From NCBI GenBank assembly GCA_023381895.1, contig JAMCTA010000130.1, positions 1 through 36,580 on the forward strand: a stretch of 36,580 nt of DNA, written 5' to 3'. Origin of the DNA: Chloroflexota bacterium. GTDB taxonomy: Bacteria; Chloroflexota; UBA4733. Below the pieces are notes generated by a model. The model saw only the letters and a list, made by a program, of their open reading frames with translations. It had not been told where the DNA came from and ran no database searches. The position numbers and the translations under genes are program-made. This document shows, piece after piece, positions 22,852-31,130 of the stretch. The number at the start of each line of letters is the position of its first letter. Positions within the stretch are counted from its first letter, which is position 1.

Positions 22852-23754
22852 GAAGTTCACCGAATCATCCTCATTCCCGGAGCATTGATTACGCTATCCC
22901 CTCTTTACTAGATGATTGCGGTCTCATTCGAGCACCTTTCCCAGATTGTGCATTTCCCTCCACAGTTTTTCCCAACCAGCCTTGACTTGGAAGGTTACAT
23001 CAAGGGGTTCACGTTCTTGCCATTCGGCAGGTACTTCCTGAATACGACAGAGACCGCCGTGCTGTCGACGATCGGTGCAGTGCTGTCGGCTTCTTTGGCA
23101 GGCTTTGCGTTTGCGCGCCTGCATTCACCAACGAAGCAGTTTTTATTTCCGCTAGTACTGTCAACGATGATGCTTCCTGCTACCGTGCTACTTATTCCGC
23201 AGTATGTGTTGTTCAGCCAGTTGCACTGGGTAAACACCTATCTGCCGCTAATCGTTCCTTCCTATCTCGGCGGTTCTGCCTTTCTGATCCGGCAGTTCTT
23301 CGCCGGCATTCCTGAGGAGGTGTTCGAGGCGGCGCGTATCGATGGGTGTGGATATCTGGGAATGTACTGGTCTATTGCGCGCCCACTGGGCATCCCAGCC
23401 TTCATCGCCGCAATGGTTTTCCACTTCCAGTTTTCCTGGAACGACTTCATCAACCCGCTGATTTACCTCAACTCGAATACGAAAGACACAGTCGCACTAG
23501 GGCTAGTAAACTTCAGATCAGCTTACGGAGCTACGCCGTGGAATCAACTGATGGCGGTGTCCCTCGTCTTCGCACTCATTCCGCTCGTGCTCTTCTTCTT
23601 AGTTCAGCGGCAGCTTGTCAGTGGGATGGATCGTGGTGACGTCTCGATAGTTTTGCGTGTGGAGGCGGCAAATGCGGCTTACGGGCATTATCCAGCACCG
23701 CGCGTTATTGGCGCTGGTGCTCACTATGCTGTTGCTGTCATCCTGCGGTGTTAG
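22852..23754 (+). pseudogene. ABC sugar permease (MalG-like) gene, 5'-truncated and interrupted by TAG
   Basis: From ATG 22912 the frame encodes a MalG-type permease: FEHLSQIVHFPPQFFPTSL, then the inner-membrane loop EEVFEAARIDGCGYLGMYW (the EAA motif that docks the ATPase), ending FFLVQRQLVSGM. The first membrane helix is missing from this frame, but it is encoded in the same phase just upstream: VHRIILIPGALITLSPLY, then TAG (22909-22911), then MIAVSFE. Related permeases have Trp at that place, so TGG appears to have become TAG. Further upstream the match ends near 22852. At the 3' end the frame continues past the expected end and overlaps the next gene by about 80 bases. The base composition is lower in GC than the flanks. 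Confidence 0.78.
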
Positions 23755-24373
23755 TAGTTCGGCCACTAGGACAAAAACAATCACTTGGCTGGTTCGCTCC
23801 GATATGGGAGCTGGGATCAACAAATGGGAGACACAGGTCAAGGACGCATTTGAACAGGCGCATCCAGATATTCGCGTCAATATACTGTCCGTCCCGTGGG
23901 CCGGATACAACGCGAAACTGCTCGCGCTGACTGCCGCGCACACGCCACCCGACGTCTATGCAACGTTTGCTGTAGGCTTTGGCACCTTCCTGTCGAAGGG
24001 CACGCTGGCCAACCTAACGCCCTATGTCCAGGCCAATCACGTCGACCTCCACCAGTGGGACACCTCAGCCATTCAGGCGCTGAGCCGAGGTGGAAAGCTC
24101 TTCGGCATTCTCCTCGACAATATGCCATCACTGGTCTTCTACAATGAGACACTGTTCAAACAGGCCCATCTGCCGCCGCCCACGAACTGGAACGACAAGT
24201 CCTGGACCATCCAGCAGATGCTGGCAGATGCCAAGGCGATTAGCAAGAACACGAATAATCCAGCCAAGGCCGACTGGGACTTGAACTTTGGTCCCGGCCA
24301 GTTCGGCACCGACGTCGCATGGCTCTGGCACTGTGATCCCTTCAGCGATAGAGGCTTTGCGCCGAGGGTTTGA
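23672..24373 (+). pseudogene. Truncated sugar-binding lipoprotein gene
   Basis: From ATG 23672 (GGAGGCGGC upstream) about 233 residues remain of a protein normally over 400 long. The lipoprotein signal is RALLALVLTMLLLSSC with the lipobox LSSC. The first lobe is well preserved: AFEQAHPDIRVNILSVPWAG, LTAAHTPPDVYATFAVGFG, YNETLFKQAHLPPPTNW. After FGTDVAWLWHCDPFSD the similarity ends, and a stop follows at 24373. It lacks the second lobe and so cannot bind sugar in the normal way. Gene order (permease before binding protein) and the shared lower GC mark this and the preceding permease as one relic. Confidence 0.78.
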
Positions 24374-24614
24374 AGCAGCCGGTGTTGGTCTGGGCTAGAG
24401 TAACGACAACGTGCTACTAGCGCCATAGCGGGCATCTCGGTAGGAGCGGGACGTGAAGCCGGTTTCTTGGAGCAGCAGCTCTACCCGCTGATACGGTTCT
24501 CCCTCACTTGTGATATCACTGGCGAAGTCGAACGGCCCGAGCTCCAGGGAGAATGGCAGACCGGGCACCGGCCGTGCCGGGATGGCGAGCGAATAGAGAA
24601 AGGAAAGGCAGCAC
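24374..24614. other. Intergenic region with a coding-like minus-strand stretch
   Basis: Minus strand 24600-24400 reads LPFSLELGPFDFASDITSEG and EPYQRVELLLQETGFTSRSY up to a stop. The composition looks coding, but no start or family is evident. It may be the 3' scrap of a lost gene. The last 20 bases contain the AAAGGAAAGG site of the GH130 gene. Confidence 0.25.
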
Positions 24615-25826
24615 ATGGCAGCAAACGAGCAGCACTCGGTGCCGGCGAAGGACAATGGGGTGGGCATCTTTGCGGTGCAACGACTGGGCATCGTCATGGA
24701 TCCGGACCCCGCCAATCCGCTCGAGGCTATGGGCGTGCTCAACCCAGCTATGGCCCGCGCACCCGACGGGATGCCTTACCTCTTCCCACGTCTAGTTGCC
24801 GCCGGCAACTACTCGCGGATCGGGTGGGCCCGGCTGCTGTTCCAGGGCGGCAATCCCGTCGGCGTCGAACGCCTCGGCACCGTCCTGGAGCCGGAGGCCA
24901 CGTATGAACGCAGCCCGTCCGGAGTAGGCGGCTGCGAAGACCCCCGCATCACCTATATCGCTGCCGTGCAGCGCTACGTCATGACCTACGTCGCCGTCGG
25001 CGAGACCGGGCCGCGCGTCGCGGTGGCCGTGTCGGATGACCTGGTGTCCTGGCGGCGGTTGGGCCTGCTGCAGTTTGCCCATGCCCGCATGGACTTTGGC
25101 CGCTACGGCAACAAAGACGCCAGTTTCTTTCCGGAGCCGGTGCTGGATCCCAACGGTCACCCCGCGCTGGCGATCATCCATCGACCAACCTATCGCCAGC
25201 ACTTCCCGAACGGTAGTGAGCAGGTGGTCTTGCCAGCGCACATTACCGACCGGCGGGAGAGCATCTGGATCTCCTACGTCAGCCTGGAGCAAGCCGGGAA
25301 AGACGAGCGCCGGCTCACCCACGTCCACGATAATCACCTGTTGTTGGCGCCACAGGCCGCTTGGGAAGACATTAAGCTGGGTGGTGGGCCGCCGCCGGTA
25401 CGTATCCCGCAAGGCTGGCTCCTCGTGTATCACGGCATCCGCCCGCTTTGGTTGCCAAGCGGTGATCTTGCCCCCTACGGCGAGTACTGCGCCGGCGTCG
25501 CTGTGCTCGACTTCCAGCGTCCCTGGCACATCTACTACCGCTCCCCAGAGCCGATCTTGACGCCGGATGGGCCAGAGGAACTCTGCGGGGTGGTCAATCA
25601 CGTCGTCTTCCCCACTGGGTTGGACCCACGGCCCGACCTCGGCCCCGGCTGCATCGACGTGTACTACGGCATGGCGGATACGCGGATCGGCGCCGCCCGG
25701 CTCCAGGTGCCGGCGGCGTTGCCGCTGCAACACCACGACCAGCACGCGACTCATCCGCGTGCACAACCGGCACCGGCCGATGCGGGTCACGCCCATCAGC
25801 CGAAACTGATCCCACCGCGGGAGTGA
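24615..25826 (+). CDS. GH130-family enzyme (beta-mannoside phosphorylase/hydrolase type)
   Basis: 403 residues; AAAGGAAAGG lies six bases before the ATG. Five-bladed propeller signatures of GH130 are visible: LNPAMARAPDGMPYLFPRLV near 42-60, GGCEDPRITYIAAVQRYVMTY at about 104-125 with the Asp of E-D-P-R that acts as proton donor in this family, KDASFFPEPVLDPNGHPAL, GGGPPPVRIPQGWLLVYHGI, and a late LDFQRPWHIYYRSPEPIL. GH130 enzymes phosphorolyse or hydrolyse beta-mannosides in the cytoplasm. This fits the mannose/uronate theme of the cluster, although the gene is separated from it by relics. The last 35 residues are His/Pro/Ala-rich and probably disordered. Confidence 0.85.
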   Translation: MAANEQHSVPAKDNGVGIFAVQRLGIVMDPDPANPLEAMGVLNPAMARAPDGMPYLFPRLVAAGNYSRIGWARLLFQGGNPVGVERLGTVLEPEATYERSPSGVGGCEDPRITYIAAVQRYVMTYVAVGETGPRVAVAVSDDLVSWRRLGLLQFAHARMDFGRYGNKDASFFPEPVLDPNGHPALAIIHRPTYRQHFPNGSEQVVLPAHITDRRESIWISYVSLEQAGKDERRLTHVHDNHLLLAPQAAWEDIKLGGGPPPVRIPQGWLLVYHGIRPLWLPSGDLAPYGEYCAGVAVLDFQRPWHIYYRSPEPILTPDGPEELCGVVNHVVFPTGLDPRPDLGPGCIDVYYGMADTRIGAARLQVPAALPLQHHDQHATHPRAQPAPADAGHAHQPKLIPPRE

Positions 25827-25943
25827 GCAATGGGTGGTGCCGAGCGTGGCATCGACGACATGCGCGACTGCCGTTCCTCGCGTTCCAACAGTGCCTAGCC
25901 TACAGCACGAACCGGCCACGAGTTGCCGCAAATCCTGTTCGGC

Positions 25944-27525
25944 TCATGCTGCCCAGTCCGGGGAGTTGACATCGTCTACCTTCACAATCGACGGATAGGA
26001 CTGGATGTCATCATCCAGCGGCACTGTACATTCCAAGCGCCAGCGTGGCGAGTGATCCGCTGGCCAGAGCATGGTACGCGCTCCGAGCGCCTCCAGCGCC
26101 AAACGACGCTGCTTATAGTCCAGATGGTCTAGGTTGCTCGCGACACGGTGGCACCAGGCCTCAACCTGACGTAACCGCGCTTGGGCTCCTTCCCACATCT
26201 GCCGTCGGCGCAGGACGCCTTCGCGCTCTGTCTGGAGCCGTTGGCGCTGCTCTCCCAACTCCTTGATCCGATCCGCCACCATCGCCGCAGCTTCCCCCTC
26301 GACCAACGCGAGGTTGGCCACCAGGTTGCGCTGCTGGCGAGACACCTCGGTCAATCGCCGATCAAGCGCGGATACGTCCCCGGCGGTCGGGTCATCGCCT
26401 TTCAAGCGGTCCAGTTCGCGATTCACCACATCCGGGTTGGTCAAAATCTCCTCGATGTGCGCCCACACGGCATTATCCAGATCCCGCGCCGTCATGGCGG
26501 CGTACATTGTCGCACTGATAGATGGGGGTACGCGTGCCATTCGTGCGGTGATGGACGATGAGATCGGACCTGCAGACACCACAGAACGCAAATCCGGCGC
26601 GCAGCAGGGCATCCTCGGGTGATTGGTTGTTGCGAGTTGCCTGCTCTTGGTTGCGCCGCAATCTCCCTTGCAGCGCCTGGAACACCTCGGCGCTCACCAG
26701 CGGGGCGACCACGCCGTCGGGCAAGACCACTTGATCCTCAAGGGCGCGTGGAACATCCACCTTGCGGCCATTACGCCGAATGCGCTGCGTGCGATAGGCG
26801 ATAGCCTGCCCGGTGTACGTAGCATCGCGAACAATATTCCCAATCGTCGTACCATCCCAGACGCCGGGGAAAGGGTAGTGTTCCAACGGGGCGCGATCTG
26901 GGGCCCGTTTGCGCACCAGTCCGGCAAACGGGGTTGGGATCCCTTCCTCGGTGAGGCGAAAGATGCGCTGCACCACGGGACCGGTGGCAGGATCAGGCTC
27001 CAGGCTGTCTTTGGCGTGCGGCGCAGGGTTGCCCCAGCGGTAGCCGTAGCGTGGCCGACCGCCATTCATATACTTGCCGCTGGCGGCGCGAGCGCGCCGT
27101 CCTCGTTGGGTTCGCTCGGCGATCTTGGCGTGCTCTTTCTTGGCGACGTATCCGGTGATATTGACCAGCAGCCGGCCTTCGTCGGTGTCCTCGATTTTCT
27201 CCAAGGCGCTGTGTACCTGGACGCCGTAGTAGCTTGCCTCGCTAAAGATAAGGCCCGTGTGCATCGGCTCGCGGGAGAGGCGATCTAACACGTACACGAT
27301 CAGATGATCGAATTCGTTTCGCGCCATGGCGGCGCGCAGTTTGGTGAGTTCGGGACGCTCGAAAAGTTCGACGGCCGTGTGCGTCTCTCGAAACTCGCTG
27401 ACCACGGTAAGACCGAGTTTGCCCGCGTACGCTCGGCATCCGGCAAGCTGCGTCTCCAAGCTGTATCCGTCGGCCTGGCGCGGGTCGCTCAGGCGAATGT
27501 AGACAGCGGCGCGCGTATCGCTCAT
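25944..27525 (-). pseudogene. Large serine recombinase (resolvase/invertase family) with a frameshift
   Basis: It starts at ATG 27525 with AAAGG nine bases upstream. The catalytic domain has YIRLSDPRQADGYSLETQL with the nucleophile Ser13, and VLDRLSREP with the conserved Arg. The recombinase domain has GGRPRYGYRW and FRLTEEGIPTPFAGL, then a zinc-ribbon start (FCGVC, IYQC). Near 26485-26505 the frame is lost: the first frame ends HDGAGSG, and the frame resuming at ARDLDNAVWAHIEEILTNP continues with the coiled coil and C-terminus to 25944. The last Cys of the ribbon is missing at the break, so more than one base may be gone. Reconstructed length is about 530 residues, normal for phage or transposon integrases. 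It follows an XRE regulator by 23 bases. Confidence 0.85.
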
Positions 27526-27548
27526 GGTCGGGTGCCTTTCTCGACTTT

Positions 27549-27762
27549 TCAATCGCCATCGCCGGCCAGCAGCCAGGCCGGATCAACCTGCAAGGCTGCT
27601 ACCAGCTTTCTAATCGTGCTGGGGCGTGGTCGCTTGGCCACGCGTTCGTTTTCGATGCGCGATATCGTGCGTGTTGCCCACACCAGCCAGTGCCGCCAAT
27701 TCCTGTTGGCTCAAGACCCGACGCATCCGGCTGGAGCAGAGCCACTGTCCGATTGTATTCAT
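27549..27762 (-). pseudogene. XRE-type helix-turn-helix regulator with a one-base frameshift
   Basis: From ATG 27762 the peptide reads MNTIGQWLCSSRMRRVLSQQ then ELAALAGV. The frame then changes and continues ATRTISRIENERVAKRPRPS and STIRKLVAALQVDPAWLLAG to a stop at 27549. Removing one base from the CCC at 27677-27679 (GGG on the coding strand) restores a canonical XRE domain of about 70 residues. It stops 23 bases before the serine recombinase start, a common arrangement in which the repressor precedes the integrase. A longer start (27810) would add a CLCGDTF segment. Confidence 0.72.
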
Positions 27763-27854
27763 CCCATCGTGGGTTGCAAAGGTGTCGCCACAAAGGCAGT
27801 GGTGAATCATACACGTATGCCATGCTCCACGGTTGACAAAATCAAAACGCGCCG

Positions 27855-28994
27855 CTATAGGCGACGTTCGAGCGGACAGACGAATAGAAAGCGACCGTCA
27901 AGCTGGCCCAAAAGGGTGTCCACGGCCAGGTATTCATTCTCAGCGACGGGAATGCGCCCTTCCTCTTTGTTCCCGAGGGTGGGCGAAACCAGATACTGCG
28001 CGTGCAGCCTCGCCGCATCGCCTTGCTTCGACACAATCCTGATGAAGGCAAGTAATCCCATGGGGTACGTCAGTGCCCACCACGCTGGCTGCGATTGGAT
28101 CACGTGCTCACGGACAGGGACGTCCGTGGTGGTTTGTCGGACCGTAGCGATCGGCACGGGAACCGTTTATCCAGGACCTTTCCAAGCGTCCCCAGACGCG
28201 ATGAATCGGCCCCACAGGCTGCGCCAGCAGCGGTAACCGATGGGGATCAGAAAACCAGTCGCGCTGCAGTGCGTCCTTCTGGATGGCCTGCCGCATCCAG
28301 CGATACATCAGATCATAATCACGTCGGATGGCGGATAGCAGCGCCAAATGCGCAGTCAGTGTTCCTTCGGAATCCTCATCGTGTTTGAGCGCTTCCTCCA
28401 GCCAGCGCGCGGCATTGGTCAACAGAAGGTCTGAATGAGCTACACTGCGCCAAACAGATATGTGGTCTTCAATGTCGAACCAACGTCGCCAGGCGAGGAA
28501 GTGCTCAACGGCCCCTTCAGCGAAGGCCAGACCGAGGCGGCTATGTACCTCCGGCAGATCGGGATACAGGGCGACTGCCTCACGCGCCAGGCCATCGACC
28601 TGTTCCCACTGACTTGGCAGTGTTTCTTGCAGCACGAGCCGGGCGTACCCTGCGAGCGCGGTGCCATTAGTTGCTGTGCCTCGCGCCAGTGGAACTCGGC
28701 ATTGATCCGGTCTGCCATCAAGCGCTGAAAACGGGGCACGAGGTCAGTTTGGTATTTGTTCTCAAGAAGTTGTTGGGCTCGCTCGGCCAGCGTTAGCTGT
28801 GTCAGGACGGCGGCAAGCGCGATGAGGAGTCCGCCAACGGTGAAGACAGCCGCCATAATTCCACCTAATGCGGCAAGCTGGTCAGTGGAATTTATCGGGG
28901 TGCCCAGCCTGGGAGCTACAACCAGCCACACCATCGGGATGACCAGAGCAACCAAGATGAGCGCTCCGAGGCCTATCCACGCTTTTGCCGACAT
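27855..28994 (-). pseudogene. Membrane-anchored helical-repeat (TPR-like) protein with three frameshifts
   Basis: It starts at ATG 28994 with GGAGG four bases upstream. Two membrane helices (about 5-30 and 43-68: WIGLGALILVALVIPMVWLV and GGIMAAVFTVGGLLIALAAV) are followed by a coiled segment and TPR-like helices (EQVDGLAREAVALYPDLPEV, HSRLGLAFAEGAVEHFL). One added base is needed at 28667-28668 to join HWREAQQL to NGTALAGYARL, and further single bases at 28179-28181 and 28158-28160 to join RLE-KVLDKRFP-VPIATV. With these the protein is about 380 residues and ends FVCPLERRL. All three shifts are in the same direction and in short homopolymers. The function is unknown. Confidence 0.65.
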
Positions 28995-29089
28995 TGCGCC
29001 TCCAAGCATCTTCCCGCTACAGCCCGTAGTACTGATCGCATGATTCTAGGATGGTCGGGACCACCTACGGCGGCCAAAAAAAATATCAA

Positions 29090-29341
29090 GCGGGTTCGAC
29101 TGGGAGAGAGCATATCCGCCGCGGATTCGTGGTGGGAGGGCGGGTGGTTCCTGGGCGCGGAGCGTCAGCTTCGCGCGAAGTGGTGGGGTGGCGCAGCGCA
29201 TCTCCGCGACTGGAGCAAGCGTCGCGGAGATGCGCTGCATCGGAGCACGCGCCGCGTAGGGAGCGGTGCAAGCGCCCCCAATGGTTGCGCCAAGTGAGCG
29301 GCGCGAAGCGCGGCGAGCGCTATTCAACAGGCGAAGGATGG
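29090..29341. repeat. Structured palindrome-rich intergenic element
   Basis: No gene is recognised here. The stretch contains the 12-base palindrome CTTCGCGCGAAG (29169-29180), the large hairpin at 29193-29238 and further GCG-rich half-sites (around 29300-29320). A further inverted repeat at 29356-29380 (GAGCCGTCCGC / GCGGTCGGCTC, one mismatch, 3-base loop) lies inside the 3' end of the vapC frame. Together they look like a folded mobile or regulatory element abutting the toxin gene. Confidence 0.45.
29193..29238. repeat. Perfect 18-base-pair hairpin
   Basis: GCAGCGCATCTCCGCGAC (29193-29210) pairs without mismatch with GTCGCGGAGATGCGCTGC (29221-29238) around a 10-base loop. No T-run follows on either strand, so it is not a simple terminator. 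It lies between the end of vapC and the start of the membrane-protein gene. Confidence 0.75.
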
Positions 29342-29827
29342 TCACTGCGCAAGGAGAGCCGTCCGCGTAGCGGTCGGCTCGTACCGAAGGGTCTCGCTTT
29401 GTTTCTCGGACCGGCTCCTTGTAAGCTGTTGTAAGGTCGGTTGGTACAGGCAGAGCTGCTCGATGCGCTCGAAGTGGCGGCGGTTGAAAGTGAGCAGCGT
29501 GAGGTCGTAGTGGAGGGCGGTGGCGGCGATCAAAAGGTCGATATCGGGGATGAGTTCACCCTGCCCGCGAAGCTGGGAACGCATCTCGCCGAATCGTCGC
29601 ATCATCGGCTCGTTGATCCCGACGATGCGAAAGGACAGGAGGAAGCGTTGCAGGCGCTCCAGGTGCGCTTCGGGATTGACGGAGGCAGACGCGCCTTCGT
29701 ACAGCTCGCCGATGGTCAGCAGGCTCACGGCCACGCCGGCGGAGAAGAGCGGCCGCAGGATCGTGCCTGCCGAACGCTTGCGCCCCAAGGCGTTGATGGA
29801 CCAGTCGATGTCGATCAGGTAGCGCAT
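29342..29827 (-). CDS. vapC: VapC-like PIN-domain ribonuclease toxin
   Basis: 161 residues. The ATG directly follows the antitoxin stop (TAGATG), so the two are coupled. PIN active-site residues are visible: Asp6 (YLIDIDW), Glu41 (IGELYEG), Asp95/97 (IPDIDLLIAATAL) and Asn115 (LTFNRRHF, where Asp or Asn is usual). VapC toxins cleave tRNA or rRNA until held by the antitoxin. The typical length is about 130-140; here about 30 extra residues (TRSRSEKQSETLRY onwards) are encoded by DNA containing an inverted repeat (29356-29380), so the original stop may have been displaced by an inserted element. Confidence 0.85.
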   Translation of the reverse strand: MRYLIDIDWSINALGRKRSAGTILRPLFSAGVAVSLLTIGELYEGASASVNPEAHLERLQRFLLSFRIVGINEPMMRRFGEMRSQLRGQGELIPDIDLLIAATALHYDLTLLTFNRRHFERIEQLCLYQPTLQQLTRSRSEKQSETLRYEPTATRTALLAQ

Positions 29828-30169
29828 CTACGGCCGATTCGCCGGGCGGGAACCCTCTTCGCGCCATCGGTAGATGTTCGCCACCAGCTCGTCCGTGTCG
29901 ATGTCCGACCAGCTGCCCTCTCCTTCATCGAAGGTGGCAAGCGCCGCTCGGGGATCGTATCCCTCCCACAGCGCCCGCTTCTCCTCGTCGCTGGCCCCGA
30001 GACGCGGTGAGGTTGGGACCGCGCCGGGATCGGTTTCGACGTAGACGGCATATTCGTCCTCACCGGTGTCGATCAACACGCGCTTGGCTCCGGACCTGGC
30101 GTCTTTCATCGCCTTGGCGAGCTCGCTATCCGCGCTGATGTGTATTCTCTTGAGTTGGATGTCTGGCAT
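29828..30169 (-). CDS. vapB: Antitoxin partner of VapC
   Basis: 113 residues, larger than classical VapB. The N-terminal half (IHISADSELAKAMKDARSGA, then KRVLIDTGEDEYAVYVE) resembles the DNA-binding/dimer part of chloroflexal and cyanobacterial PIN antitoxins. The C-terminal half contains LWEGYDPRAALATFDEG, the motif seen in antitoxins paired with this type of PIN toxin, and SDIDTDELVANIYRWREEG, which would wrap the toxin. It starts six bases after the HigA stop, so it belongs to the same transcript. Confidence 0.78.
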   Translation of the reverse strand: MPDIQLKRIHISADSELAKAMKDARSGAKRVLIDTGEDEYAVYVETDPGAVPTSPRLGASDEEKRALWEGYDPRAALATFDEGEGSWSDIDTDELVANIYRWREEGSRPANRP

Positions 30170-30175
30170 TCGGTA

Positions 30176-30520
30176 TCACATCCCTTTGGTAAGAATTAGC
30201 TGTTGCTCGCTCTCCACTTCGGGTGGCATTTGTACACTGATACGCAGCGTGAACCCCTCGCCCAACGCCTGCACGTAGCGGCGCAACGTGTTGAGCGTAT
30301 AGGCGTCATAGCCGCGCTTCTCGATGCGCGCCACCTGCGCCTGGGAGACTCCCAGGCGGTCGGCCACTTGCTGCTGGGTGAGCCCGGATGCCTGGCGCGC
30401 CTCGACGAGTTGGAGCCATAGCTCTTTCTTTTGCGCCTCTTGCTCGTAGACGGCCCGAAACTCCGGGTCTTCCATCTGCTTTGTCCAGAACGCGTCGAAA
30501 TACTCGACTTCTGGGTTCAT
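30176..30520 (-). CDS. higA: HigA-like XRE-family antitoxin
   Basis: 114 residues from ATG 30520 (GAGAGG nine bases upstream); ATG 30550, which overlaps the toxin stop by four bases, is an alternative. An N-terminal helical segment (FDAFWTKQMEDPEFRAVYEQ) is followed by a standard XRE helix-turn-helix (ARQASGLTQQQVADRLGVSQ, then AQVARIEKRG) and a short strand region (YVQALGEGFTLRISVQM). It neutralises the upstream HigB-like toxin and probably represses the operon promoter. Confidence 0.85.
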   Translation of the reverse strand: MNPEVEYFDAFWTKQMEDPEFRAVYEQEAQKKELWLQLVEARQASGLTQQQVADRLGVSQAQVARIEKRGYDAYTLNTLRRYVQALGEGFTLRISVQMPPEVESEQQLILTKGM

Positions 30521-30546
30521 GTTATTTATCCTCTCGTTTTCATTCA

Positions 30547-30921
30547 TCATCGTTCCCTCCTCTCTTCTCGGTAAATAAAGTCTCGATATCTTTGCATCGC
30601 TACCGTGATCTCACGATCTGGCGTCTTCTGGGTCTTCTTCTGAAACCCATGCACGAAGACGATACGTCTGCCGGTAAAGACGAAGTAGATGATCCGATAA
30701 ATGTTTGTGCTGCTCTCTTCGCGCAACTCCCACAGCGGCCCATCCAAGTGCTTGACGAGCGGCGCGCGCGCCTGAATGTTTCGCACGCGAAGCTGCTCGA
30801 TGGACCAGCGAAAGCGCGCCCGCGTTTTCGTATCCAGCCCGAGCAAGAAGCCTTCGACCGGACGGTCGCCGCTCGCGGTTTTGTAGAATTCTGTGGTCCA
30901 TTCGCTCTGTGATACCATCAT
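30547..30921 (-). CDS. higB: HigB/RelE-superfamily (Gp49-like) toxin
   Basis: 124 residues from the ATG pair 30921/30918. Gp49-like toxin pattern: FYKTASGDRPVEGFLLGLD, then RFRWSIEQLRVRN, PLVKHLDGPLWELREESSTN, IYRIIYFVFTGRRIVFVHGF and KKTQKTPDREITVAMQRYRD. These are ribosome-dependent mRNA interferases of the RelE fold. The toxin comes first and the antitoxin second, the order typical of higBA. The promoter ends four bases before the first ATG, so the message is probably leaderless. Confidence 0.87.
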   Translation of the reverse strand: MMVSQSEWTTEFYKTASGDRPVEGFLLGLDTKTRARFRWSIEQLRVRNIQARAPLVKHLDGPLWELREESSTNIYRIIYFVFTGRRIVFVHGFQKKTQKTPDREITVAMQRYRDFIYREERRER

Positions 30922-30925
30922 ACGG

Positions 30926-30954
30926 ATTTTAGTATATTGCTGGCGTCTTGTCAA
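30926..30954 (-). promoter_or_regulatory. Near-consensus promoter of the higBA-vapBC operon
   Basis: On the minus strand TTGACA (30954-30949), a 17-base spacer and TAAAAT (30931-30926) give 6/6 and 5/6 matches to the sigma-70 consensus. The -10 ends four bases before the first ATG of higB, so transcription should begin at or within the start codon pair. Confidence 0.8.
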
Positions 30955-31130
30955 TGGGAAAGCGAGTCGGCGTTGGGGCGTGCGCCGCGCGGCGAATGAC
31001 AGCCCTGCGGGCATTTTCGACGTGAACCGACCGGATTGGTATTACGTCCGCGCCGTCGCAGCGATTCCCGTTGTCCCCTCGCTTCTCCTCCTCCGCAGGA
31101 GCGGAACGTGGTCACATGTGAAGTGCCAGC

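Noticed and set aside
22909..22911. Possible recoded TAG (suppression or pyrrolysine-type readthrough) in the permease gene
   Set aside because: The gene is also truncated upstream, its operon partner is truncated, and no recoding signal or other in-frame TAG gene is seen; a nonsense mutation is simpler.
26623..27288. A 221-residue plus-strand open frame
   Set aside because: It is fully antisense to the serine recombinase, which has clear catalytic motifs.
29040..29297. Open frames across the hairpin region
   Set aside because: There is no ribosome site, the residue composition follows the palindromes, and the frames on both strands are equally open.
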